A stretch of 64,000 bases of DNA, from positions 54,532 to 118,531 of the forward strand of contig NZ_MSXW01000003.1 in NCBI RefSeq assembly GCF_001945445.1, written 5' to 3'. Positions within the stretch are counted from its first letter, which is position 1; each line of letters begins with the position of its first letter. The translations under genes were made by a program, and so were the position numbers. The notes beneath the pieces are model-generated. The model saw only the letters and a list, made by a program, of their open reading frames with translations. It was not told the origin of the DNA and ran no database searches. Source of the DNA: Pseudomonas sp. PA27(2017). GTDB lineage: Bacteria; Pseudomonadota; Gammaproteobacteria; Pseudomonadales; Pseudomonadaceae. Below, piece by piece: positions 52,879 through 63,304 of the stretch.

Positions 52879-54102
52879 TTATACGACGGAGCCCAGTTGG
52901 AAGATTGGCAGGTACATGGCGATGATCAGGCCGCCGACCAGTACGCCAAGCACGGACATGATCAAGGGCTCCATAAGCGCGGTGAGGCCGTCAACGGCGT
53001 TATCAACTTCTGCTTCATAGTAGCTGGCAACCTTGTCGAGCATGGCGTCAAGGGCACCGGACTCCTCACCAATAGCTGTCATTTGAACTGCCATGGCTGG
53101 GAAGGCGTTGGTTGAGCGCATAGAGAAGTTCAGCTGCATACCACTGGTGACATCCTGCTTGACCTTGGTTACCGCATTGCGGAAAACCACATTGCCAGTC
53201 GCGCCCGCAACGGAGTCCAGCGCTTCGACAAGAGGCACGCCAGCAGCGAAGGTTGTTGACAGTGTGCGCGCATAGCGAGCGACTGCAGCCTTGTAAACGA
53301 TATTGCCCACGATGGGCGCCTTGAGGATGGTGCGGTCTAAAGCATCACGAAACTTTTCGGAGCGTTGTTTGGCTTGTATAAATGCGTAGACTGCTCCAGT
53401 CAGGGCAATCAGGAAAATGAACCACCATTCCTGCAAACCTTCGGATATGCCGATAACAAAAAGCGTGAATGCAGGCAGATCGGCGCCAAAGCTGGAAAAC
53501 ACTGATTCGAACTGTGGGACTACTTTAATCAGTAGGATGCAGGAAACTATGATCGCGACTGCGATAACAGCGATTGGATAATTCATCGCCTTCTTGATTT
53601 TGGCTTTGAGCGCTTCAGTTTTTTCCTTATAGGTTGCTACGCGGTCAAGTAGAGCCTCCAAGGCACCTGATTGTTCACCAGCTTCTACCAAGTTGCAGAA
53701 CAGGGTATCGAAATACTCAGGTTTGGTTCGCAACGCCGCTGCGAAGCTGTTGCCGGCAGCAACGTGTTGTTTCAGTTCGTCTACTAGCTTACGCATGCTC
53801 GGCTTTTCAACACCATCGGCGATGATGTCGAAAGACTGCAGTAGTGGTACGCCAGCTTTCATCATGGTCGCCATCTGCCGTGCAAACAGAGCGATATCCA
53901 GTGGCTTGATCTTCTTGCCAGCACCGCCCAGGCTCATGCCCTTCTTGCGAACCTTGGTCGGATTGATGCCTTGCTTGCGCAAATGCGCCTTGACCAGCGC
54001 GGGATTCTGGCCGCTGAGCTCGCCCTTGACGATGCTGCCCTTGCGATCTTTGCCTTCCCAGACGAAGGTGCTGGTCTTGGGCGCTTTTGCTGCTGCTGCC
54101 AT
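52879..54102 (-). CDS. pilC: Type IV pilus inner membrane platform protein PilC
   Basis: The 407-residue GspF-family protein has two T2SSF domains (about 70-195 and 275-400), each starting with a phenylalanine/alanine-rich cytoplasmic helix bundle (DIALFARQMATMMKAGVPLLQSFD and VARYARTLSTTFAAGVPLVEALD) and ending in membrane helices. It forms the platform that couples PilB to pilin insertion. It is cotranscribed with pilB and pilD with gaps of two to three bases. Confidence 0.96.
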   Translation of the reverse strand: MAAAAKAPKTSTFVWEGKDRKGSIVKGELSGQNPALVKAHLRKQGINPTKVRKKGMSLGGAGKKIKPLDIALFARQMATMMKAGVPLLQSFDIIADGVEKPSMRKLVDELKQHVAAGNSFAAALRTKPEYFDTLFCNLVEAGEQSGALEALLDRVATYKEKTEALKAKIKKAMNYPIAVIAVAIIVSCILLIKVVPQFESVFSSFGADLPAFTLFVIGISEGLQEWWFIFLIALTGAVYAFIQAKQRSEKFRDALDRTILKAPIVGNIVYKAAVARYARTLSTTFAAGVPLVEALDSVAGATGNVVFRNAVTKVKQDVTSGMQLNFSMRSTNAFPAMAVQMTAIGEESGALDAMLDKVASYYEAEVDNAVDGLTALMEPLIMSVLGVLVGGLIIAMYLPIFQLGSVV

Positions 54103-54104
54103 GG

Positions 54105-55805
54105 TTAATCCTTGGTCACGCGGTTGACTTCCTCAAGGCTGGTCACGCCTTGCATGGCCTTCACAAGGGCCGAGGTGCGCAGGTCGTTAAAGCCGTCTTT
54201 GCGCATTTGCGCGGCAATATCGATGGAATTGCCTTCCTCCATGATAATCCGCTGCAGGCTTGACGTGTTTTTAACCACTTCATAAATACCGACACGGCCT
54301 TTATAACCGTTCTTGCAATTTTCGCAGCCAACCGGGCCATAGATCTTGAAACTACCGATCTTGCTTTCCGGGAAGCCTTCTTCGAGCAGCACTTCACGGG
54401 GCACATCCACTTCTTTCTTGCAGGACCCGCACAGCTTTCGCGCTAGGCGCTGGGCGATGATCAGATTGACCGAGGTGGCGATGTTGAAGGAGGGTACGCC
54501 CATATTGCGCAGGCGGGTGAGGGTTTCCGCGGCGCTGTTGGTGTGCAGCGTCGACATCACCATATGACCGGTTTGCGCAGCCTTGATGGCGATGGAGGCG
54601 GTGTCCAGGTCACGAATCTCACCAACCATGATGATGTCCGGGTCTTGGCGCAAGAAGGCGCGTAGCGCCTGGGTGAAGTCCATGCCCTGCTTGGGGTTGA
54701 CGTTGACTTGGTTGATACCTTCAAGGTTGATTTCCACCGGATCTTCCGCCGTGGAAATATTCACATCAGGCGTATTGAGGATATTTAGTCCGGTATAAAG
54801 AGAAACGGTTTTACCTGAACCTGTCGGACCGGTGACCAGAATCATCCCCTGCGGTTGTTTCAGCGCTGCGAGGTAAAGCTCCTTTTGACTTTCCTCGTAG
54901 CCCAGCGCGTCGATGCCCATCTGCGCGCTGGAAGAATCGAGAATCCGCATCACGATCTTCTCGCCCCACAGCGTCGGCAAGGTGTTGACGCGGAAGTCGA
55001 TGGATTTACTTTTGGATATCTTCATTTTGATGCGGCCGTCCTGCGGCTTGCGCCGCTCGGAAATATCCAGCCCGGCCATGACCTTCAGACGCGCGGAAAT
55101 GCGTGGCGCCAGTTGAATCGGCGGGCGCGCCGTTTCATGCAGGATGCCGTCGGTACGAAAACGCACGCGGTAGGTGCGCTCGTAGGGCTCGAAGTGCAGG
55201 TCCGAAGAGCCGCCCTTGATGGCGTCGAGCAGCATCTTGTTGACGAAGCGCACTACCGGAGCGTCATCGGCATCCTGTCCGCCCTCCGGCTTCTTGTCGT
55301 CGTCGACGCTTTCGGTTTCCAAGCCGTCCAGATCCACATCGCCCAAGTCCTCCAGGCCGCTATGGCCGGTATCGAAAAACTTCTCGATAGCGTCGCCCAG
55401 CTTGTCATCCTCGACCAGCAGTGCTTCGGTAGAAAGGCCGGTGCTGAACTGAATATCAGTGACCACCTGGTGGTTAGAGGGGTCTGAGATCCCCACGAAC
55501 AGTTTGTTGCCACGGCGCCACAGCGGCAGGGCGCGGTGCTGACGCACGAGCTTTTCGCTGACTAGGTCTTTCGGCTGGCTTTCCTTGTCCAGGGCGCTCA
55601 GATCGAAATAGGCAATGCCGAACTGATCCGCCGTCAGTTCAGCCAGTGCGCGGCTTTTGACCAGCTTGTTCTGAGCTAGGTAGTGAACAAGAGAAAGCTT
55701 ATTGCGTTTGGCTTGCACCTGCGCCTGCTGAGCGGCCTTCTCGTCCAATAGCTCGGCCAGCACTACCTGCTTGGCCAGGCCGGAAAGGGGAATGTTCTCG
55801 CTCAT
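54105..55805 (-). CDS. pilB: Type IV pilus extension ATPase PilB
   Basis: The 566-residue secretion-type ATPase has an N-terminal N1/GspE-N domain (about 1-150), a C-terminal motor with Walker A GPTGSGKTVS (about 326-335), an Asp box, Walker B DIIMVGEIRD, a His box and four Cys (CGSC, CENC) for zinc. It drives pilus extension. I chose ATG 55805 with GAGGTG upstream; the longer in-frame start at 55862 lacks a site. It is divergent from pilA (260 bp). Confidence 0.96.
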   Translation of the reverse strand: MSENIPLSGLAKQVVLAELLDEKAAQQAQVQAKRNKLSLVHYLAQNKLVKSRALAELTADQFGIAYFDLSALDKESQPKDLVSEKLVRQHRALPLWRRGNKLFVGISDPSNHQVVTDIQFSTGLSTEALLVEDDKLGDAIEKFFDTGHSGLEDLGDVDLDGLETESVDDDKKPEGGQDADDAPVVRFVNKMLLDAIKGGSSDLHFEPYERTYRVRFRTDGILHETARPPIQLAPRISARLKVMAGLDISERRKPQDGRIKMKISKSKSIDFRVNTLPTLWGEKIVMRILDSSSAQMGIDALGYEESQKELYLAALKQPQGMILVTGPTGSGKTVSLYTGLNILNTPDVNISTAEDPVEINLEGINQVNVNPKQGMDFTQALRAFLRQDPDIIMVGEIRDLDTASIAIKAAQTGHMVMSTLHTNSAAETLTRLRNMGVPSFNIATSVNLIIAQRLARKLCGSCKKEVDVPREVLLEEGFPESKIGSFKIYGPVGCENCKNGYKGRVGIYEVVKNTSSLQRIIMEEGNSIDIAAQMRKDGFNDLRTSALVKAMQGVTSLEEVNRVTKD

Positions 55806-56000
55806 GAGCACCTCAGCATCAATAGATGGGTGCGTTATAGCGTAGATGCCTGGGGCTGCCAAATTGGCGATGTGCAGGTGACGGAAAGTGTCACAAGGTG
55901 CGCATCAATGTGTTTGGCGTAAAGGCCATTGCTTCGACGGGAGTGGTGATTTTGTGAGGGTGTTGGCAGCAATTAAGGCGAACGGCCGGAGTTCAAAACT

Positions 56001-56016
56001 TGGCACGGCTTCTGCT
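56001..56016 (+). promoter_or_regulatory. Sigma-54 promoter of pilA
   Basis: TGGCACGGCTTCTGCT matches the RpoN consensus TGGCACG-N4-TTGCW with the invariant GG (56002-56003) and GC (56014-56015) ten bases apart. Transcription should begin near 56027, about 40 bp before the pilA ATG. A GTGTC core, the sequence that PilR recognises, is at 55888-55892, roughly 135 bp upstream of the start. Confidence 0.92.
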
Positions 56017-56065
56017 AGATCATCGATAGGCTTGTCTGCCTGACACTTAATGACTGGAGACTTAC

Positions 56066-56578
56066 ATGAAAGCTCAAATGCAAAAGGGTTTCACCCTTAT
56101 CGAACTGATGATCGTTGTTGCCATCATCGGTATTCTGGCCGCTATTGCACTCCCTCAGTACCAGAACTACACCGCGCGTGCCCAGGCTACGGAAGCTATG
56201 AACCTGTTGGGTGGGTTGAAGACTCCTCTCATTGATATTGCCGGCACTGCTGGTCTCGCGACAGCATGTAGTACTGCTGCTGCCGTACCAGCTAACCCAA
56301 CCGCTACTCCGCCTACCGCAGCAACCCCGGCTGGTGCTCTTAATTCGGCCAATGGTTACACCCTTTCCGGTAAATATGTCAGCGGTGTTACCGCTACTGC
56401 TACTGGTACTACCTCTTGCAAAATTCAGGCTACTTTCAAGCCTGCCGGTCAGGGTGTGAACGACAAAGTCGCTGGGCAGACTCTGTCTTTCACTTACACT
56501 ATTGCTACTGGTGATTGGTCTTGCACCACTAGCCTTCCTGACTCTGTTCGTCCGAACAATTGCTCTACTGGTACCTGA
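56066..56578 (+). CDS. pilA: Major type IV pilin PilA
   Basis: The 170-residue pilin has leader MKAQMQKG cut by PilD, giving a mature chain of 162 residues that starts [22 protein letters not shown] with Glu at +5. The C-terminal disulfide loop is closed by the two Cys in WSC...NNC, 12 residues apart. The middle (about 60-115) is Ala/Thr/Pro-rich and lower in G+C than the surroundings, typical of variable pilins. GGAG precedes ATG 56066. It is expressed from the sigma-54 promoter upstream under PilS-PilR. Confidence 0.97.
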   Translation: MKAQMQKGFTLIELMIVVAIIGILAAIALPQYQNYTARAQATEAMNLLGGLKTPLIDIAGTAGLATACSTAAAVPANPTATPPTAATPAGALNSANGYTLSGKYVSGVTATATGTTSCKIQATFKPAGQGVNDKVAGQTLSFTYTIATGDWSCTTSLPDSVRPNNCSTGT

Positions 56579-56694
56579 TTGCTCATCGCGGTATGACGGA
56601 TGCCATGTTCGTAGCCGAGATTATGCGAAGGCGTAATTCGGTGGCGAAGCCTGAAACGTAAATTCGTCGTTTGCTGCGAACCCGCTGCAACTAG

Positions 56695-56719
56695 CGCCCC
56701 GCCATATGCGGGGCGTTTT
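56695..56719 (+). terminator. Intrinsic terminator of pilA
   Basis: CGCCCCGC (56695-56702) and GCGGGGCG (56708-56715) with a five-base loop are followed by TTTT. The sequence leading up to it resembles the repeats at 59422 and 60233. Confidence 0.85.
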
Positions 56720-57001
56720 GTTTTCTAGGTTTCGAGTGGTGGCGAATTTTGCGGCAAATTATGCCTGTAGCTAAAACGATCACGCTTGTTAACACGTTGC
56801 TGTATAGAGATTCACTGGGTGGGCCAGCGAAAGGGGGCAATATCTGCTAAGACAGCCATGTTTGCTCCGGCGATGTAGTAATCCATCCCTAAAAAACCTG
56901 AACCAAAAAACCTCCCCCCTTTCCACTGACCATTGCTGGGCAGATGTTTCAAAAGGCTTCGCTTCGGCTGGCTGTGAATGAATTGGGTGGAGAACTCCTG
57001 C
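56720..57001. other. Stretch between pilA and gcd
   Basis: About 280 bp, richer in A+T than the genes around it. No gene is supported. A minus-strand frame of 90 codons (56812-57084) overlaps the gcd start and lacks a ribosome site. A promoter for gcd should lie here but no clear sites were found. Confidence 0.5.
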
Positions 57002-59410
57002 ATGACGTTGGATGACGGCCGTCGGCCCCTACGCATTACTCTGACCGCGCTGGCGATGCTTTTGCTTGGGCTGGTGATTGCCATCGGGGGCGGGTATCTC
57101 GCGACGTTAGGTGGTTCGTGGTACTACCTTGGGGCAGGCATTGCCCTCCTTGTCGTTGCAGGCCTGCTGTTCGCACAGCGGCGAATGGCGATTGGCCTCT
57201 ACGGCCTCCTCCTACTAGGCACCCTCGCCTGGACCCTCTACGAAGTTCGCTTCGACTGGTGGCAATTGGCGCCGCGGATCGATCTCTGGTGCATCCTCGG
57301 CCTCTGGCTGTTCCTGCCTTTCGTCAATCGGCACGTCGGCCGCAACGGCGTCTGGCGTGACGGCGCGACCGGGGTTCTGGGCGTAGCGCTTTTGGCGGGT
57401 GCGGCGATGGCCGGTTATTCGCTGACCCAGGATTACCACTCCATCGATGGCGAATTCAGTGATGCGCAGATGCAGGGTGAGGCGGCTGATGGCGTTGCGC
57501 AGCGCTCGGCGAGTGATTGGCCGGCCTATGGTGGCTCCAGGCACAGTGATCGTTATTCGACGGCTGATCTGATTACGCCGGAGAACGCCGGCAAGCTGGA
57601 GAAGGCCTGGGAGTTTCATACCGGTGATTTGCCGGGGGAGGGCGATCCCCATGAGCTGACCAATCAGGTCACTCCGCTGAAAGTTGGCAATACGCTGTTT
57701 ATCTGCACGCCTCACAGCGTGGCGATTGCGCTGGATGCGGACACGGGCGAGGAGCGCTGGCGGTTCGATCCAAGCATCAATCGTGATGCCGAGTATTACC
57801 AGCATATGACCTGCCGTGGTCTGGCTTATCACGATGGCACTGCGGTTGGGGCGGCCGCCATTGTCGCCAAGCGACCCGATCAGCCCGCCGCACGTTGTGA
57901 AAAGCGCCTGTTCCTGCCGACCAACGACGGCACCCTGATGGCGCTGGATGTCGAGGACGGTCAGCCGTGCGAGGACTTCGGCGATGCCGGCACGGTCGAC
58001 CTGAAGGCTGGACTGGGTGAAGGCGCACTGGGCGTCTTTCTGCCGACCTCGCCGCCTGTGGTGACCAGCAAGCTGGTGATCCAGGGCGGTTCGATCACTG
58101 ATAACGGTTCGGTGGATTCACCCGGCGGCGTGATTCGCGCCTATGACGTGAAGACCGGCGAACTGGTGTGGAATTTCGATCCGGGCAATCCCGACGCCAC
58201 CGAGCCGCTGGAGCCGGGCAACACCTATGTGCGCAGCACGCCCAACGTGTGGACGATTCCCACCGCCGACGAGGCGCTGGGGCTGGTGTATTTACCGATG
58301 GGCAACCAGACTCCCGATCAGTGGTCGACTCCCCGTGACGAGCTGGCCGAACGGTTCACGGCCACGCTGGTGGCGCTGGATCTGGCGACCGGCAAGGTGC
58401 GCTGGGAGTTTCAGACCGTGCACCACGATCTCTGGGACCGCGATCTGCCATCGCAGCCGACCCTGGTCGATATCGACGGTGCGCAAGGCAAGGTACCAGC
58501 CATCATCCAGGCGACCAAGCGCGGTGATCTTTACGTGCTCGACCGGCGTACCGGCGAGCCCATCGTGCCGGTCAACGAGATGCCGGTGCCCCAGGGCACC
58601 GACTACGGTGACACCACCGCCGCCACCCAGCCAGCCTCGGCCCTGAGCTATGCGCCGCAGGAGCCGTTGCGCGAGCGCGACATGTGGGGTGGTACGCCGA
58701 TCGACCAGATGCTCTGCCGCATCCAGTTCCGCAAGCTGCGCTACGAGGGCGATTTCACCCCGCCGTCGCAGCAGGGCTCGCTAATCTATCCAGGCAACGT
58801 CGGGGTGTTCAACTGGCCATCGGTGGCTGTGGATCCGAACCGCCAGTTGCTGTTCGGTGCGCCCAACTACCTGGCGTTCATCTCGCAGATGGTCAAGCGC
58901 ACCGAGGTCGAGTCCGAGGAGCGTCGCGGTGGCGGTGAAACCGGCTTGCAGCCCAATCTGGGAGCGCCTTACATGGTGCGCCTGGAGCCGTTCCTGTCGG
59001 TGCTTGGTTTGCCATGCCAGTCGCCGCCTTGGGGTTACGTGACGGCCGTCGATCTGCGCACCATGAAAAAGGTGTGGATGCACAAGAACGGCACCAGTCG
59101 AGACAGCGCGCCGCTGGGCCTGCCGTTCCCGGTCGGTACGCCAGCACTTGGCGGGTCGATCGTCACCGCCGGTGGTGTGGCCTTTATGAGCGGCACCCTG
59201 GATTATTACCTGCGGGCCTACGACCTGAAGAGCGGCAAAGAGCTGTGGAAAGGGCGCCTCCCGGCTGGCGGTCAAGCGACACCGATGACCTACGTGTCCG
59301 AAAAGACCGGCAGGCAGTACGTGGTGCAGATGGCCGGTGGGCATGGCTCGTTCGGCACCAAGATCGGCGACTCGGTGACGGCCTGGGCGCTGCCGGAGGA
59401 GAAGCCGTAA
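57002..59410 (+). CDS. gcd: Membrane-bound PQQ-dependent glucose dehydrogenase
   Basis: The 802-residue quinoprotein has five N-terminal membrane segments (about 10-135) and an eight-bladed propeller that binds PQQ on its periplasmic side, with motifs DWPAYGGSRHSDRYS, PHELTNQVTPLKVG and HHDLWDRDLPSQPTL. It oxidises aldoses to aldonolactones and passes electrons to ubiquinone. The related quinate/shikimate dehydrogenases share this layout, so the substrate is not certain. I chose ATG 57002 (GGAG upstream, start of basic N terminus); 56978 is possible. Confidence 0.88.
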   Translation: MTLDDGRRPLRITLTALAMLLLGLVIAIGGGYLATLGGSWYYLGAGIALLVVAGLLFAQRRMAIGLYGLLLLGTLAWTLYEVRFDWWQLAPRIDLWCILGLWLFLPFVNRHVGRNGVWRDGATGVLGVALLAGAAMAGYSLTQDYHSIDGEFSDAQMQGEAADGVAQRSASDWPAYGGSRHSDRYSTADLITPENAGKLEKAWEFHTGDLPGEGDPHELTNQVTPLKVGNTLFICTPHSVAIALDADTGEERWRFDPSINRDAEYYQHMTCRGLAYHDGTAVGAAAIVAKRPDQPAARCEKRLFLPTNDGTLMALDVEDGQPCEDFGDAGTVDLKAGLGEGALGVFLPTSPPVVTSKLVIQGGSITDNGSVDSPGGVIRAYDVKTGELVWNFDPGNPDATEPLEPGNTYVRSTPNVWTIPTADEALGLVYLPMGNQTPDQWSTPRDELAERFTATLVALDLATGKVRWEFQTVHHDLWDRDLPSQPTLVDIDGAQGKVPAIIQATKRGDLYVLDRRTGEPIVPVNEMPVPQGTDYGDTTAATQPASALSYAPQEPLRERDMWGGTPIDQMLCRIQFRKLRYEGDFTPPSQQGSLIYPGNVGVFNWPSVAVDPNRQLLFGAPNYLAFISQMVKRTEVESEERRGGGETGLQPNLGAPYMVRLEPFLSVLGLPCQSPPWGYVTAVDLRTMKKVWMHKNGTSRDSAPLGLPFPVGTPALGGSIVTAGGVAFMSGTLDYYLRAYDLKSGKELWKGRLPAGGQATPMTYVSEKTGRQYVVQMAGGHGSFGTKIGDSVTAWALPEEKP

Positions 59411-59421
59411 GTGAAGGCAGG

Positions 59422-59620
59422 GCGCTATGGCGAATTCAGTTCGAACCGTAGCCTGGGTTAGCCCAGGGCGTAAACCGGGGCAAAGCCTGTAGTCAGCCGT
59501 TTACCGCGAACCCGCGGTATCGGATGCCACAACTGAACGCCCTGCCTTTTACGGGGCGTTTTGCTTTCCGGGATTCGTGTTATAGGTTATGCGGGGATTA
59601 CGCCTTCGGCTAATACGCCC
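59422..59620 (+). repeat. ~200-bp intergenic direct repeat, copy A, with terminator
   Basis: It begins GCGCTATGGCGAATTC and matches the stretch beginning GCGCTATGGCCGATTC at 60233. Shared blocks include GTAGTCAGCCGT, AACGCCCTGCC and GGCGTTTTGCT. The AACGCCC/GGGCGTT arms followed by TTTTG act as a terminator for gcd. It ends where the decayed toxin gene ends. Confidence 0.75.
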
Positions 59621-59915
59621 TAAGATTTATGAAATCTATTGAGCCAGTACTGCGGACGCCTCCGCTCATGTGCGATAGCCAGGATTTGAACGTTGCCAGT
59701 CTGTTCACGATAGATAATGGACAAAGGAAAACGCTGGAGCGGAGCCTTGCGAATATCTGGCGTAAGTTCCACTTGTCATGCTCTCGGGGCGTCACTGATC
59801 AACCGGGCAAGGGTTTCGAATTCACGTATCAAGGTGCCGCCAAGCCCTGCAACCCTAGATTCGTAGTAACCCACCGACTCCAGGCCTCCGCCGCAGGGTG
59901 AAACGAATAGCTCAT
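59620..59915 (-). pseudogene. Decayed RelE/ParE-type toxin gene
   Basis: An ATG at 59915 overlaps the antitoxin stop in an ATGA and encodes MSYSFHPAAEA, the normal start of this toxin family. After about 11 codons the frame is broken (a small deletion near 59883-59888). The next frame reads LESVGYYESRVAGLGG, then DAPRA, and a TGA at 59776-59778 replaces the Trp expected there. The same frame goes on in-frame after the TGA through LSIIYREQTGNVQILAIAHE and RRRPQYW, to TAG at 59620-59622. With both lesions repaired the length is about 100 residues, the normal toxin size. The gene is dead; the antitoxin is intact. Confidence 0.85.
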
Positions 59916-60136
59916 CCGAGCAGTGCTCGAGCTTTTCTCATGACTTCTTCACCTGGCACCGCCCGAGCCGAGCCATTGTCCAGCTCTTCGGCTCTGAGCT
60001 GCGCCTCTGCCAGCCAGTCTGCCCGCAGTTCTTCCTCCGTGGGCGTGTCGAGACTGAGCACCAGGCGCTGGATCAGATCGGCCCGCTCCTTTCTAGAAAG
60101 GTGCAGAGCTTCGTTTTCAATTTTCTGGATGTCCAT
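59912..60136 (-). CDS. Antitoxin, addiction-module component family
   Basis: The 74-residue protein has the typical start MDIQKIENEALHLSRKERA and LIQRLVLSLD and ends with a Glu/Ala-rich toxin-wrapping tail (EVMRKARALLG), like the TIGR02574 addiction-module antitoxins. ATG 60136 gives the usual length; the 20 residues upstream in frame do not fit. It overlaps the start of a broken RelE/ParE-type toxin gene. It is therefore an orphan, possibly kept as an anti-addiction gene or not yet lost. Confidence 0.82.
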   Translation of the reverse strand: MDIQKIENEALHLSRKERADLIQRLVLSLDTPTEEELRADWLAEAQLRAEELDNGSARAVPGEEVMRKARALLG

Positions 60137-60232
60137 GGGGCAGTGCTGCTCTTGCGTGACGTTGGGATTCTGGCATGGAAGACAGGTGTGTGCCATGACT
60201 GCACGCTGATCGTGTGCTGCTGAAACACCAGC

Positions 60233-60434
60233 GCGCTATGGCCGATTCAATTCGATCCCTAACCCGGATTAGCCAAAGGCCTAACCCGGCGAAAAGCTCG
60301 TAGTCAGCCGTCTACCGCAAGCCCGCTGTATCGAGAGCTAGCACTGAACGCCCTGCCTCGTGCGAGGCGTTTTGCTGCCTGGGTTTGGGGATGTTGCGAG
60401 TAGTACGGCGGTTGACGCCCTCGACTGATACGCC
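60233..60434 (+). repeat. ~200-bp intergenic direct repeat, copy B, with terminator
   Basis: It is the second copy of the repeat at 59422-59620, diverged but colinear throughout, ending CTGATACGCCC against CTAATACGCCC. Its AACGCCCTGCC...GGCGTTTTGCT part is a hairpin with a T run. Copies A and B enclose exactly the toxin-antitoxin pair. Confidence 0.75.
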
Positions 60435-60476
60435 CGCCAAGGCTGGGTTACACTTGCTTGCTCAGCAGGAGGGCAT

Positions 60477-60872
60477 ATGAACCAACAGGCCGTGATTGAT
60501 TTGCTATGTGCACGACTCGAGGGCGTATTGGCTATTTATGCGTTCGGCAGCCGCATTCGAGGCGAGGCGAATGAGCATAGCGATCTGGATCTCGCCGTAT
60601 TGGTAGAAGGATACGCAGAGCCTGTGGCGCTATGGCGCCTGGCTGGGGAGCTTGAGGACGTTGTGGGTTGCCCCGTGGACCTGTTGGATTTACGCAATGC
60701 TTCGACGGTGATGCAGCAGCAGGTGATCGTGCATGGCGAGCGTTGGTGGGCCAGGGACGAGCGGGCGGGTTTGTTCGAGTGTGCCATGCTCAGCGAAAAG
60801 CTGGCGCTGGATGCAGCCAGGGCGCCATTACTGCGTATTATCGAGCAGGAGGGGCGAGTTTATGGCCGATGA
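60477..60872 (+). CDS. mntA: MntA-type nucleotidyltransferase antitoxin
   Basis: The 131-residue minimal nucleotidyltransferase has the signature GSX10DXD exactly: Gly24-Ser25, then Asp36 and Asp38. A third Asp is in VDLLDL. In type VII toxin-antitoxin systems MntA adds AMP to the HEPN toxin and silences it. AGGAGGG precedes the ATG. Its stop lies inside the start of the HepT gene (11-base overlap), so the two are coupled. Confidence 0.9.
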   Translation: MNQQAVIDLLCARLEGVLAIYAFGSRIRGEANEHSDLDLAVLVEGYAEPVALWRLAGELEDVVGCPVDLLDLRNASTVMQQQVIVHGERWWARDERAGLFECAMLSEKLALDAARAPLLRIIEQEGRVYGR

Positions 60873-61281
60873 TGTGCTGCTCAACAAGGCGGCGAGTATC
60901 GAGCGCTGCGTTCGCCGTGCGCGTGAGGAGTACCACCGTGACCCGGCGACCTTCGGTGAAGACTTCACTCGCCAGGATGCGGCCATTCTGAATATTCAGC
61001 GTGCCTGTGAGGCGGCGCTGGACATGGGCCAGCATCTGATTCGTCGTGAGCGCTTGGGCATACCGCAGAGCGCCCGGGATGTATTCGCTTTGTTGGCCGA
61101 GCACGGCTGGATCGAAAAGGAGCTAGCCGATGCACTCAAGAGGATGGTGGGTTATCGCAACATTGCGATGCATGAATACCAGGCGTTGCAGTTGCCAATC
61201 ACCATCGCGGTGATTACTGGTCACCTGAATGAATTCCTGGACTACTCCCAGGCAATTCTTCTGCGCGACGCTGCTCGCTGA
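60862..61281 (+). CDS. hepT: HepT-type HEPN RNase toxin
   Basis: The 139-residue helical HEPN protein has the RNase motif Arg99-x4-His104 followed by Tyr106 (RNIAMHEY), the residue that MntA modifies. ATG 60862 follows GGAGGGG; a longer upstream frame overlaps mntA and is not needed. All key residues are intact, so this pair should be functional, unlike the neighbouring RelE/ParE-type module. Confidence 0.9.
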   Translation: MADDVLLNKAASIERCVRRAREEYHRDPATFGEDFTRQDAAILNIQRACEAALDMGQHLIRRERLGIPQSARDVFALLAEHGWIEKELADALKRMVGYRNIAMHEYQALQLPITIAVITGHLNEFLDYSQAILLRDAAR

Positions 61282-61563
61282 TCTGAAACCGCGGTTATCG
61301 TCGCATGACTGGCTCGTAGCATGAGCCGAATGGCGCTGACGCGGTAGTGAAGATGGATTACTCCGTACGGTTTGCGAAGCCTCTGCGCGGGTTCACGAGG
61401 GGATCGGCTCGTGAACGACGCCGACGTGGATCACTTGCAGGTGGAAGTTGGCATTGGCATATCGCTGTGAGAGCGGATTCGCGCGCATGGCGCGCTCTCA
61501 CAGAAAAGTATGTCGTCGCGCCCCACGTACCTTGAGGCGTGATTTCGTGTGATGAGCGCCTGA
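61282..61563. other. Stretch between hepT and prfC
   Basis: About 280 bp between convergent genes. It contains one palindrome at about 61467-61501 (GTGAGAGCGGATTCGCGCGC with GCGCGCTCTCAC) of REP-like type. No gene is supported. Confidence 0.5.
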
Positions 61564-63147
<1,584 letters not shown>

Positions 63148-63304
63148 GGATGCGTGCCTGCTTGAAAGCGTGAGCGGGCCAGGGCGGCCCGGAAAAATGC
63201 GCGATTATAGCGGTAAATGCTGGCGTGCTGGGGCATCCGCGCATTCGTCCGTAGCAAAGCAAATGACGTAGGATCGGCACTCCGCTCACGCCCCAGGATC
63301 GTTC

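Noticed and set aside
56812..57084. Minus-strand 90-codon frame between pilA and gcd
   Set aside because: It overlaps the gcd start, has no ribosome site and matches no family that I recognise. A short end (MDYYIAGANMAVLADIAP) looks slightly protein-like and could be a gene remnant, but that is too weak to call.
59629..59901. Plus-strand frame of 90 codons in the toxin region
   Set aside because: It is antisense to the decayed RelE/ParE-type toxin, whose overlap with the antitoxin and conserved C terminus are on the minus strand.
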